A stretch of 64,000 nt of DNA, from positions 483,563-547,562 of the forward strand of contig NC_071348.1 of the NCBI RefSeq assembly GCF_027744825.2. The letters are read 5' to 3'. The stretch's first letter is position 1. Each line of letters starts with the position of its first letter. This document shows positions 1 through 11,445 of the stretch, one piece after another. The position numbers and the translations under genes are program-made. The notes below the pieces were generated by a model, which was not told the DNA's origin, did not search any database, and was given only the letters and a program-made list of their open reading frames with translations. The DNA comes from Synchiropus splendidus (Eukaryota > Chordata > Actinopteri > Syngnathiformes > Callionymidae).

Positions 1-320
1 TTGCAATAAAGCATTTACATTCTAATGATTTTATTATAGCTTATACAGGCTGTCAGTGACAGACCAACTGAGCCGCAGCCCCATCCTCCCAGCAGCCTCC
101 ATTCAAATCGGCTGGCAAATTGTATCAGCTATCAGCTCCTGGAGCTTTTATCGCGGCGGCCCAGTGGCAAGCCAGGGCCCACCACAATGAGACGTCTATT
201 GCTTGAAGAGTCTGTATTTAATCATTTCTGCGCGCTGCTATTGTTCTGCTTACAGTGCATAAATAAGTGCTTCAAATAACCCCCGAGTGCCACTGACAAT
301 GAAACAAAGTATCTGTCTTA
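1..320. promoter_or_regulatory. Enhancer-like non-coding block with TGACAG palindrome
   Basis: No coding frame or repeat. The texture is that of vertebrate conserved non-coding elements: AT-rich homeobox-type words (TCTAATGATT at 21-30) and the odd-length palindrome CTGTCA-G-TGACAG at 50-62, which gives two inverted TGACAG sites of the MEIS/PKNOX/TGIF type. Conservation is inferred, not shown. The block may extend beyond the left edge. Confidence 0.35.
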
Positions 321-981
321 TTTATCTTCTGTGCATTCTTCACTCTGCCCTCTGTATTTGTCTCTATTTTTCCCCTTTCCAACCACTTTCTTTATTTGCT
401 GCGGGCGATGTATTTTATTCCCTCAGCTATCATCTTGGCGCAGTCTAAAGCCCCTCACTGATGAGTGGAAGCCGTACTGATTTAGATAACCTAAATGTGT
501 TTTTTCGACGGCAGTTTCTGTTTGCAGCAGGATATAATAAAGTGGGGATGGATTTTAAGAGCCGCGGACCTCACTCTCTCTCTTTGGTGTGGAAGTAGGA
601 AGCTAGATGTCATTTTGAAAAACACATGTGTATATACTTTCAGTGTAAGTGTACAAGGGTTTTATGATACTATCGTGTCCCAATGGCTGGCCTGGAGTGC
701 AATAAGAGCCTTTTGTTTTCTCAGAGGTAGGGTTATTAATACATGTACCATATACTGTACGTATGCAGACATTTCTACCTTATTTACAGTGGAACACAGG
801 CATCCTCCAAAACCAGAGGGAAAAACAAACAAACCGAAAAACACTTTCATCATATACAACATTATTTTTCAGTTGTCATCAGTCTGACCTTCATGTTGGT
901 CTCCGCTAACCTGAGTGTCCCAAAAGCTTATGGGATCCCAGACATGGTGAAAAACAGAAACGCTGTCATTTGATCAGACTG
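321..981. other. Gene-free stretch
   Basis: Nothing coding or repetitive was recognised. One perfect TACATGTA palindrome at 740-747 matches the Iroquois binding consensus, but an 8-base match is expected by chance about once in this window. Confidence 0.5.
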
Positions 982-1643
982 TCAGATATTCCACTGGTAG
1001 AAGGTCCAAATAAAAAACAATATAGATTCACCACCATACAGCATGTTTGTTGTAAACCTTCAAGTACACTCGTGGGCCAAAACAAGCATCAAATGAAGCG
1101 TTACTTTGTTTGCCTGAGCACCTCTGGATCCCATGTCGAAGATACAGTGCTGGTGACTGGTCTAGCAGCTTTCATGACGAGCAAGTGCACAGCACATCCG
1201 GAGTTTTAATCTCAGACCAATTGAAGGTCAATTGTTGTGTGTGTTGTTTTCAGTTCTGGAATAGAAGAAATATGAAACATGTCTGCCATCCAGTCAGAGC
1301 TGGTTCGAGGTATAACTGAAGTGACTTAAGGCCTTTTATCCATTTCAAAACCAAGAAATAAAAAAAACCAAAACATGCATTTAATCACAGAATGATGATG
1401 GTGATTTTACGTTTTGACACTTGTAACTTCTCAGTTTTTATTGAAAAGAACACTATAGCTGTAATTTCCCAGCAGTGCTTGCTAAACAATGAATCATACA
1501 CTTCTGTAATTGGTGTTTTATGTCAGAACCAAATAACCAAAATGGCCTGCCTACCGTGTTAATAAGATGAGATTCGTGGATGGGAAAGAAAAAATATTGA
1601 TCTAACTATTTCATCTCAAAAATAAAATAGAACACATAAACCA
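982..1643 (+). repeat. Complex repeat, unit 1 (parts A-B-C)
   Basis: Part A (982-1101) recurs at 1644-1792, part B (1100-1365) at 3026-3291 and part C (about 1427-1643) at 3293-3450, all in direct orientation. B copies differ at only two visible positions in about 262 bases and keep a constant offset of 1926, while A and C copies are clearly more diverged and carry indels. B contains CAATTGA-AGG-TCAATTG, a small palindrome, and a GGTTCGAGG word. I do not recognise the repeat family and see no coding frame. Confidence 0.8.
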
Positions 1644-1792
1644 TCAGATATTCCACTGGTAGAAGGTCCAAATAAAAAAAAAAACATTTTTAAAAATGAA
1701 CCAAAACAATATAGATTCACCACCACAAAGCACATTTATGGTAAACTTTTAATTACATTGGTGGGCCAAAACATGCATCAAGTAAAATGTTA
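1644..1792 (+). repeat. Complex repeat, unit 2, part A
   Basis: This copy follows part C of unit 1 directly, so the two units are in tandem. It matches 982-1101 with an A-rich insertion of about 25 bases after the word GGTCCAAATAAAA and scattered substitutions, mostly in the second half. The match stops at the position where part B should begin; B resumes at 3026. Confidence 0.75.
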
Positions 1793-3025
1793 AAATGTCA
1801 GTTTTTAAAGAGAATAATATTTCAGATGGAATAAACCGTTTAAATAGGACGTATCCCTGGTAAATACCTTATTATTATGGTTTGTTCTGAGGTTTGAGGC
1901 GCACACCGACTGTAATAAAGATGGTGCCATGATGCGTGAGGGGACTGTTAGTGAGTGTGTTTTGCACACACAAAGTGGCGTGTCAGACATTGTCTCTGCG
2001 GGATCAACCTGCATCAGTATGCAATAGATCTCAAATGTAGCACAGGTGTAACAGTGCATGCGTGGCTGCAGTGGTTGTGCTGAGGAGGGACGGCGTGAGT
2101 GGCAGAAGGCAGGGTGACATTAAGGCTGAGATTTCTCAAGCTTGTCTTTCAGAACTGCTGCTGAATTTCTGGACCAAACGTGGTGTGCTGAGCGCTAGTT
2201 TGTCAGTGGACGCAGCGAATGTGGGTGCCATCTTGTAAAGGTTTTCAATTGCGAGCAGATGCTGTAAATGAAAACCCAAATACATTCTTGATGTCGGTGA
2301 AATGGCGGGTCGGGCGTAGATGTGCCTGTCGTGAAGTGTTTACCGAGCTCCTCAATGGTCACAATACCATTGAGGAGCTACTTGTTTCGGGATTTTCCTC
2401 TCACGTTTTATCAGGGGCTGCGATGCTGTCATGTGTGCTCAGGTATTCTTCTGCCTCGCCTGCCTGCTCACCACACCTCCACCCCCGCCGCTGCAGTATT
2501 GTGTTCCAAGTTTAACAAGAGTGCTTTGAACTCAATTTGGAGTTGAATCACCTGACCCCGGGGCGGGTTTGTCACCATGGCCTCATGTATCAACACGGGC
2601 TGCAGAATGCCTCACAGGGACTTTGACTAATTGTGGGGGTTAAACCGCTCTTCATGAATCTGTGGTCCGATCCCCTTCAAATCTAATGCATGTGGGCAGG
2701 TCCTGAAAGGCCAGGAAACACTTCTGCTGACCTCAGTTGTGAGGAGCTCTTGTGAGAGACACCAGCGTAAACCCATCCTTCTTCACCTGGGGCGCTTAAA
2801 TACCTGCCACCATTGTTCTGTTATTGCTGTTGTCCCTTTTTCTTTCAAGCTCGATACTTTATTTTGGTGTATATTGTTACTCCAGTCAAGCTTTTCATCC
2901 TGAAGGCAAACATCAAACTGAGAGACAATATCAGCTTCACAAAAGACCTCCAAACACCATTATATCTGTTTTCCTGGCGCTCTGGCTTTGACACCCAGAG
3001 TATCACAACTCTCACTCAAGTCGGA
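1793..3025. other. 1.23-kb segment interrupting repeat unit 2
   Basis: This segment separates part A (ending 1792) from part B (starting 3026) of the second repeat unit. GTT is present at both junctions. No inverted termini were found at the ends. It contains a perfect hairpin at 2346-2379. No coding frame was recognised. It is either an insertion or the remnant of a longer ancestral unit. Confidence 0.5.
2346..2379. repeat. Perfect 14-bp inverted repeat with 6-base loop
   Basis: Arms AGCTCCTCAATGGT (2346-2359) and ACCATTGAGGAGCT (2366-2379) are exact reverse complements around CACAAT. The stem is too short for a normal microRNA precursor. Confidence 0.85.
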
Positions 3026-3450
3026 GTTACTTTGTTTGCCTGAGCACCTCTGGATCCCATGTCGAAGATACAGTGCTGGTGACTGGTCTAGCAGCTTTCA
3101 TGACGAGCAAGTGCACAGCACATCCGGAGTTTTAATCTGAGACCAATTGAAGGTCAATTGTTGTGTGTGTTGTTTTCAGTTCTGGAATAGAAGAAATATG
3201 AAACATGTCTGCCATCCAGTCAGAGCTGGTTCGAGGTATAACTGAAGTGACTTAAGGCCTTTTATCCATTTCAAAACCAAGACATAAAAACAAACTTCTC
3301 AGTTTTAGAACTCCATAGCTGTCATTTCCTAGCAGTGCTCGTCGAATCAAAATAAGATGAGATTCGTGTCAAAGTGAGTCATGATATATTGTTTTGAAAC
3401 AAATTATTGATGTAACTATTTCTTCTCAAAAATAAAATACATAAACAGTA
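3026..3450 (+). repeat. Complex repeat, unit 2, parts B-C
   Basis: Bases 3026-3291 are nearly identical to 1100-1365. From 3293 the similarity to 1427-1643 continues at a much lower level, with indels; the stretch between B and C of unit 1 (1366-1426) is missing here. See unit 1 for the description. Confidence 0.8.
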
Positions 3451-4960
3451 GAGGATTTCAAGAAACAGTCTGCAGTCCTGACTCCTCCACCTCCTGACTA
3501 GTTTGACTGCCGTCCAATCCTGTGACTTCTGAATCTCAAAGTTAATGGATATATTGTGTGAAAGTTTTGTACTTTTGTGCGATTCTTTCGGGACGAAACT
3601 GCCAACCGGATATCCTTGGGTGGAGAAGCGCTCGCGGCCGCGCGCACATCATTGGCTTTTGTTCACTTCGGTGTTGACGCACGTTCAGGTTTCGCCTCAT
3701 TACACACTTTCAATTCCTCCTCCTCAGCGAGGTAACAGGTAATAAATACAGTCAGAGAGTCATAATGATAAGCCGACCATATCACAGGAAGATTGACGCC
3801 TTTTTTTCTTCCTTTATACTTTAGAGAAGAAAAGAAATTGTGTGTAGCAGATTTGCATTCGGCACGTCCCCACCGGCGCGGCGTGTCACCACCAATCCTC
3901 TCGCCTTTCACTCATTGCATTATTCACTGTGTGTTCATTTCCTGTTGATCAGATTGACTGTTTGATGTATTCCCCTAACTTGACACAATGATGCTGATAA
4001 AACACTGGCAAATTTACTTATTCTGGTGACAGACAGCAATTTAGCGGGAAATGAAGTTGTCTTGACGACGATGCTATATTACATACACAGCCGGGCCAAT
4101 AACCTGCTTTGAATAATCGCCAGCACTGTCTGTTTAAATGATTTTTAGACCGTTTTAAGGGAAGCCTTTGATGTGATAATGCTAATTCCCCGCCTGTGAG
4201 AGGGAGACGGCGAGAGATGAGTTCAGTATTAGTGTGTCAGTCAATCCTCCAGCACCAAGACGCCTTATTAACTGGTAATGATTGAGCTGCTACACCAGCG
4301 TACAACACTGTGCATCCACTTTAATTACATGGCTGCTTGTACAAACCAAAATATTCATGAAGCCGCCGGTTTCATATCCACTGCAGGCACATTCCTGCGC
4401 TCATTCATGGACCGGCCTCTTTCTGAACTGGTGATTGTGTTTGATAGTCGAGCCTGCTCCTGATGGTCCGGTGTATCTGACTCGTGTCTTTGGAATCACC
4501 GTGACGCGTTGGTACGGCATCCCAAGGTCACTTGTCCTGTCGCTGTTTTGCTGTATCTGCCGCTCTGAAGTCTCGGTCCGGCGTGAGTCTTCAGTCAAGT
4601 TGTGGAGCCTAGTACCTGCTATAGCAGAGGCCAGAAATTAAGGCAGGTTATGTGTTGTGACCGTTGACCGTCTGAACCAAAGACTGAAAATAAACATGAT
4701 GACATCCTGTCTGATGGTGAAATGACACTTTAATCTTGTATCTTGTTGTGTTGTATTTAATTAAGACCACGTGCCAATGATGTGTCGATGTGTCTCATAC
4801 AGTTCAAAGTCTACTTTCAATTCTGATGTTTAGTACCCCTAAAATAGCAGACAGAAAAGATGAACTATTAAGAAAAACAATCAAACGAGAAAATTATGTT
4901 TCACAATGACCAGAAAACCGCACACAAGACAAAAATGTCAGAGACAACTACATTGCCAGT
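3451..4960. other. Gene-free stretch
   Basis: No gene was recognised. A short GC-rich patch at 3628-3655 carries a NotI-type GCGGCCGC word next to an inverted CCAAT. The stretch 4620-4960 may be the decayed body of the hAT-like element whose right end is at 5049. Confidence 0.4.
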
Positions 4961-4967
4961 TGTATAG

Positions 4968-5049
4968 TTTGACTCTGACTCCAGGAGGGCCACATAAATA
5001 CAGTCAAAGGGCCACATTTGGCCCCCGGGCTGAACGTTGCCCAGGTCTG
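4968..5049 (+). mobile_element. hAT-like MITE fragment (right end)
   Basis: The sequence GGGCCACATTTGGCCCCCGG followed by GAACGTTGCCCAGGTCTG matches the right terminus of the better-preserved element at 62843-63315, which ends TTTGCCCAGGTCTG. A possible left end is CAGAGGCC at 4630, with flanking TGCTATAG against TGCTTAAG after the right end (6 of 8), but that is weak. Confidence 0.55.
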
Positions 5050-6369
5050 TGCTTAAGTGACGGATTTAAAAAACAACACGACTGCGTTCAGGTCACTTCC
5101 TTCTGGATATGGACGACGAAGAAAGAGAAATCTTTTCATCCTGACCCTTACAGCCCCTTTAACGGGTCCCTTGTCAGTCATTTCTCTTTTGATAAAAAAG
5201 CCAGGTTGTGTTATTCAGAATCTCTACCCAAAATACCCTTTTTATAATTTTTGCAGTCAAAAAACAAATGGCCTTTTTACTCCGCGAAATAATTCGACCC
5301 TCTGTTTTACATAGTTCCGTGGCCTAATACATGATTTAAGGGCCTTTCACCTCTCGCATGCATTAGGATAATGGAAGACAATGATAAAAGTTTCAGGAGC
5401 ATTAACATGTGATGCATAAAATGAAAGCATAAGAGAAAGGGTTCAAATAACACTGTTGAATATCAAAAATCTCAGCTCCTGGACAGAATGTGCATGTCAG
5501 AGAAGGATAACTAGGCAGCCGACCGTCTATTATTCATTTGCTTATCACATTTATTCTGTTTTTACCTGAAGTGGTGCAGACGTCCTGAGACAGGGAAGGT
5601 GACTGCAGTTCACAGTTGCATCAAGGAAATCTAGTGGAGGACGTAACGCATGACCATACATGACCGTACACAATAGTCACTGGTCACGTCGCGGTTCACC
5701 GTTTGTGTCCGTTTTCAAATTTAAAATCATTAGTGGCTTGATATTGCATCTCGCGCGACAACATTTATGGCTGTAAATAAAGATAAAATACAGCAAAAGT
5801 GAGTTGTGGAAGTCGGTAAGAAGATGCTGTTCACGGTTCTGTGATTCCGACGGTGTGTGGAGACTGTTACAAAGCAAGAAGACACACAGACATGGTGTGT
5901 GCCTGTGTGCTAGCTATAGCATCTTCATGCTAGTGCTGGTGGCAGATGCTTTTTAATGGTTCCACTGGACAAGAGTAGGTGTGCAGGGTCCACCTTTACC
6001 CTCCCTGGGCAGTCAGGAGGGTGGATGATGGAGAGATGTGAAGAGAGTGAGGAGAGTGTTTGGGTTAAGGTGTGCTGTGGGTTACATTGAATAAATAAGG
6101 AAATACTCTGGGGACACTCTGCTTTACAGAGATAAATCTATTGAAATCTATTTGAATCTATTAAAAGCACTCAGAATACATGCAACAATAGCGTGTCAGT
6201 GTTTCCCACACGGCACCCTTACATCACTGCACGTGTGAGATGCAAAGGTTTTTCCAAATGGTCTGATTCTTCTGGTCAGAAGAAGAGCCGTGTGGTGAGA
6301 AGCCTACGAGCATTAGTACTTCATTTAAGGTAGTAGTGGTATCCTGAATATCGATCGTCTGTGGCTTCA
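5050..6369. other. Gene-free stretch
   Basis: No gene, clear repeat or distinctive motif cluster was recognised. Several short frames exist on both strands, none with recognisable protein features. Confidence 0.5.
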
Positions 6370-6900
6370 TTAGCTGGGAACTGACATCTCAGATTGATGT
6401 CTCTTTAAAGCGGGTCCTGGTCAGGGATACCTGGGGAATGGTGCTATTGACTCGGCACTGTTTGTGCTGCCAGGCCTCCAGAGACTTGGTGTTGGCTTTA
6501 ATGGGATCCATCAATTCAGCTTCCCTTTTAATAATTATTGTTTCACCATCCACCAGAGACCCGCACCATGTTAAATGTTTTCTTCTTTCGCCTGGAGACG
6601 GCAAACCCTCCCCTTGATGTGTGCGTGAGGAATTTGAAATCCTGGGGTCTCTTTTGTTTCCCGAGTCAAGCTCTTCTCTTTCCTCAGAAGAATAGATACA
6701 CGGGGGATCAAAGGGAAGATGAACATTCCGTATGAGTAATCCTGAAATCCATTTTCAAAGATGCCACATCATTAACCTGAATATTGGAAAATGAGAAATT
6801 GCTTTTAACGCAGATTAGCGTGGTGTAATTGAACAGGGCTGTTTGTGTGCGAGAGACAATTGATTTCCATACAATTGATGCCAGAAATCCTGTTGTTGGC
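6370..6900. promoter_or_regulatory. Enhancer-like non-coding block
   Basis: Repeat-free sequence with AT-rich homeobox-type words (TTAATAATTATTG around 6528-6540) and a direct repeat of ACAATTGAT at 6856-6864 and 6871-6879. No credible coding frame. Enhancer identity is an inference from texture. Confidence 0.35.
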
Positions 6901-7139
6901 CTTAACGGTGGCTTTGATTTCCGACCGGTCGAACACGCAGTGACTACAGGAAGTTGAGACACATAAAAGCCCAACCTGGTAGTCCTTCAAGTTCACCTTG
7001 TCGGCTGGGGGAGGGGGCCAGGGCAGCCTCAGATGGTCCTGCGGAGGCGTTTGGGTGGAGAGAGAGAATGACAGAGTGGTAGAACGAGGGAGGGAGAATG
7101 AAGTGATCTTGGTACATGATGAAAAGGAATGCTAATGTT

Positions 7140-7395
7140 AAGTACATTGATCAGCTGCTCCGCTAAAGCCAAACCACCCTTTGCCCCCTCACAATATCAA
7201 TACATTGAAAACATCATTTGTATCAGCAGTTGTTTCTTTAATTAAGATCTGGCCCAAATCTTTGCCATTGATCCGTGCCATTACCTTATCGACTCTGTCT
7301 GGCCGAGCTGACTCAGTGGCTTTCTCTCTATTGAAACCTCAGGGCTCAGGGGTACAAAGTGCACCTCTGTATTATGTCATATAAGCAGGCTACAT
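7140..7395. promoter_or_regulatory. Enhancer-like non-coding block
   Basis: Repeat-free sequence with TTAATTAA at 7238-7245, SOX-type ACAAT at 7191-7195, and GCAGTTGTTTC and TTGATCAGCTGC words. This is one of the stronger conserved-element look-alikes in the left half. No coding frame is credible. Confidence 0.4.
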
Positions 7396-7704
7396 CTTTG
7401 TCTGCTATTCAAACGAGGTATTCAAGGTAAGTGGTGCGGAGCAGTATCGACATCCGATTGTGTCACTTAACAAAATTAAATGTGGGAAAATAGCTGGCGA
7501 GACAGGAATCCTAGTGGGACGCTGGGATGTAGCGCTGCTGACGTTTAGCCGGTGGTTTTCAAAGCTATGAATTGCCGTTGAAAAACATCTGACTGGTGAA
7601 ATGAGAAGTGTCCGTTCCCCGTCTGGTTCGTGATGAGGAGTGGGCAGGTCCCCGATGAATTTTGGTGGCACTGAGAGAATCCCATGATGCACCACTTTCA
7701 TGGT

Positions 7705-7830
7705 GTCTATCCCAGCTTGTTGGGGCAAGAGGTGGGGCAGGGCACACACTTCGGAGAGAACCTCTGGACTGTGGGAGGAAAGCGGTGTAGCCTGTCATGC
7801 AAACGCACCACGGAGAGGATCCCTTTCCCT
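7705..7830 (+). repeat. Decayed copy of a common teleost interspersed repeat
   Basis: TATCCCAGC (from 7708), a GGCAAGAGGTGGGGCAGGG-like segment, CTGGACTGTGGGAGGAAA (7764-7781) and CATGCAAACGC (7797-7807) occur in the order known from a repeat abundant in teleost genomes, with the middle section deleted. The family name is not certain to me. Confidence 0.55.
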
Positions 7831-7839
7831 GCTTGCCCA

Positions 7840-10387
7840 ACTGAAAGTTTGTACGACCAAGAGAATGCTCATTGAGAAAATGAGATTCATGTGGTCATGT
7901 TAAGTGTTTGTATAACTTCTTGAAGGCCAGATGTTGCTGATCTGACTTGACTCCGGGATTTAACTGGCAGCCCGTGCTTGTACCTCACCGGAGCGTGGAG
8001 TCCATGTGAGATTATTTTCTTCCTGTGTGTGGCACTTTCTCTGCTGTCTTGCAATAACCACCCCTGAAATGACACCCATTCTTCAATACAGTGCCCAGTA
8101 TTTACTTCGTCATCATTAAGAATCTATCCCGGAGTCATTACAGTGATTGATGCCGCCGTCGAGACCTTAAAGGCACATTTTCCAAGCGGAACATCCCTTT
8201 TCTCGCCGCTCCGTCCGTCTAATTGAACAATGGCACATTTTCTTAGGCAGTGTTATCTGGAGTTTTGGAGGCTGATCCTTGCATCAGCCAACTATCACTC
8301 CCATGGAGCTCTGAGGCGTCTCCTCCTCCACCCAGCCCTTCACATGTTGTGGAAGAGGTTCCTGAATCCACAATACCTCGCTTTGCCCCAGGTGGGGTTT
8401 CTAAAGAGCTCCCTGCCACTGACGTTGCCTCGCAGGCAGCCGTCGACTCTCAACCATCCGGCATTGTGCTGAATACCGCCAGTCAATCCCACTTGTCTCC
8501 CTGTGTGAAGCGGTCCAGCATCCACCCACCTGATAAAATGCCTCCTCCCCGTTTTGTCGCTCCAAGCCCCTGAAGTGTTAAATTTGTTTCTCCCCACCTA
8601 CCCCTACGGATGCACCCCGCATTACACTCCTGAAACCCCAAGATGAGCATTTATTTATTTCTTTCTGTATGGGTAAAAGGATCGGTGGAGGCTTTGCATC
8701 TCCATGGGCATTTTGAACAACGCCTGCCTCGCTCCGATTGCAGCCACCACAAACAAATCCAATAGCCACCGCTAATCTGATCATCTCATCCGCAGCACTT
8801 TTCATGCTGGCTTCCTTCCTCTGAACCCCTTGTACTAGTTCCAGTCTGGTAGTGTGTGATAAGACACTGGAAATTTAGTCATCATCTTCTGCGCAAAGGA
8901 GCTCAGAGGAGGATTATGATATTCTTATAACCTTACATTGGATATCGACAGGGGCAGCTCCTCACTGGTACACAATCCTGTACATTGCTGTCTGTCCGGC
9001 CCTTTTTCCTCCCCGCCCCATACACTGCATCCTCCCTTTTAAAAGGTTGACTTTACAAGATTAGCACGTGCTCGCCGTCATCACGGCGCCGGAGATAACA
9101 GAGAGTGGAAAAGAACGCCATGTTGCTTCACTTCATCCTCACACCTGCATGCGTCAACCTTCATGCTGTCGGGTTTATTCTGCACTTAGTGCCATTGTTT
9201 TGTCGTAATATTTGAATTCCAACTCCAACTACCCTCTTAGTGTAATCTGCAGAGTAGCTTCACAAGCCTTGGTGCCTTGGACCATTAGGTGTAAATGGCC
9301 GCCATCTCACCTGTCCAGAGCTGAAGGACCTGCTCTGACCAGTTCTCATCTCACCCTCAAGCTCCCCACGAACCCCCAGCCTGCACCACCATTTGTCCCA
9401 GAACGAATTCAACCACACTAAGGCAACAAATATCGAGCGCTCTTTACACTCATCTCAACAATTGAAGTGCAGGGTGGACAACTGAGACAGGGCCCCGACG
9501 CCTCCCCAGTCCAGCCAGTACATAAGACGGAAGTTGTCTTTCAAAATAGATATTTTGTCCCTTTGCCTCGCACAAATCAGGAGCCATTTGAAAAATAAAT
9601 TGATTCCCCATAGACTCAAATTTTCCCACGTTGGCACATTTGGATTTTCATCGCACAAAGATGGCAGGCTGCATTGCCTTTTTGCCGGTCATGGCTGCCA
9701 AACGAGTCCAAACACCATGTTCCCATTTCAGAACCATGTGTCTCATTTAGTCTGGCAGTTGCATGTGACTTGCTCAGCGATTACTGTGGATGTCATTCTG
9801 AGGCGGTTTTGGCTGGTCGATAACGTCGATGGAAGTGTTGCGGGTACGCTACGTTTTGAGCGCATTGAAAGGTCCAACTATCCTTTGGTTGAACTCGCAG
9901 GCGCAGCACCAGTTACTCCTCTCGGAGCTCATCAACTATTGGCACATTTATCCCGCTATTCCACAGTGGAATCGAAAACCTGGATTTCACATATTGGGGG
10001 ATGGAAAGTTAAAAACTGGCTCTTGATGAAATTAGTTTGGACTTATTAATTGTCTGGAGCTGTGGGGTTTGTCTTGAAACACATTGCAGTATTTATGAAC
10101 TGTGGGAAGGGGTGAGCAATACATTCTGGGGCTGTGCTGCACAAATGAATCACAAAATATCTGTTGGCATTTCCGACATCACAGGGTCGATCCATTACCA
10201 GGTGCTATGACTACAGCAGGGTCGTTCCAGAGCAAGACACGGGTGCCGTTTCATCTTTGCATTTAAAAAAAGTGAATGAAATATTCTTGACAAGTTGCTG
10301 GAATAAACGCACCACTGGGTATCGATTTTAAGACCACATATTGGACAAGACGCACTCTGTCATTATGCACACATTTATTTATCAATA
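7840..10387. other. Gene-free stretch
   Basis: No gene was recognised; the 171-codon frame at 9534-10049 has no protein-like features. The part at 8080-8240 (TTCGTCATCATTAAG, AGTCATTACAGTGATTGATG) is enhancer-like in texture. A small inverted repeat CGCCGT-CATC-ACGGCG lies near 9075-9090. Confidence 0.4.
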
Positions 10388-10690
10388 TCAGAATCAGAAT
10401 CAGATTTATTGCCATGGTCAGTGGGGAGCCACTGACTAGGAAAGTGTCTTGGAATAAAGTGCAATATGAAACAAGACGTGACAGCGTAAGAAAAAAGACA
10501 GCTGTGCATCACAGGCTGGTCGATGGTGAACTGACCAGTGGAGTAAGTGAGTCATTTGGTTTAAAAAAATGAAGAGCAAAACATGACGATGTTGGGTACA
10601 GGTTCTATGACGTTGGCTTTGACTGTGTTGAGCTAGTTTGACTGATGAACTTAAACTTGTTTTTGGACTTTGCACACTTACCAATTAAAG
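10388..10690 (+). repeat. Teleost TCAGAA-TTTATTGCC interspersed repeat copy
   Basis: The copy begins with three TCAGAA units and TTTATTGCC, followed by GACTAGGAAAGTGTCTTGG and ATAAAGTGCAATATGAAAC. This arrangement is very common in fish genomes. The 3' limit is approximate. Confidence 0.6.
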
Positions 10691-11414
10691 TGGGTAATAG
10701 TTGAGTGAAGTTGATGGTGAACTTGTTGTGCTGCAGCCTCGATCCTCCCAGTGAACAGCGTTTTTTTCTCCGTACGCCGTGGAAAAGCCGGACGCTGTAA
10801 TGTGGAGAGGAACGGGTAATGATGTTCCTGAGAGCGTCCTGTCACTGTCAGTGTTGGCTCAGGCCTCAGAAACTACCAGGCTTCAAAGCAGAAGGATGAA
10901 AAAGAGAGCCTTGGTTGTAACTCAGTCCATTAACAGAGTGCAGTATATCGTCAGTCAAACGCTAGGAAAGCCCAGGTAGCGCGGTGTCGTAAATACAGAG
11001 GCTCATTGTTCTGTCATATTGAAAGAGGATATGAGACAGCTCTGACATGCGGTGTTAAATATTGATCATCATCATCTGTTTGAAGTGTTGTGGCTGGTGA
11101 TTTTAGCGCGCTCCTCCCTCCGCGCCTTCGTCTTCCACCCTTCCTCCCGCACTTTCTTCTCTGTTCTTCTCTGCTGCGCGGTAAGTTGACATTTTTACCT
11201 CCTCTGATACAGACTCATTCAAAGTCAGATTAAATTAGGGCAGGGCTGTCTTGCTGAGATCCAGAGTGACAGAAATGTCCCAAGCTACAGGAAGCAGCAG
11301 TTACAGTTCCAGCACCCCCAGCCAACCCCAGCCCCCGCACTTCCCACATCTCCCATCAATATTTCATTAGGTAACCTTAGAAGCAAAGTAGAAGTGAACA
11401 TGTGTGTGGATTAT

Positions 11415-11445
<31 letters not shown>

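Noticed and set aside
1304..1316. GGTTCGAGG word in repeat part B, resembling a tRNA B box and suggesting a SINE
   Set aside because: No matching A box or tRNA fold upstream at the right distance, and no A-rich or simple-repeat tail that is shared by both copies.
9534..10049. 171-codon plus-strand frame
   Set aside because: No family resemblance and no splice or start context supporting a gene.
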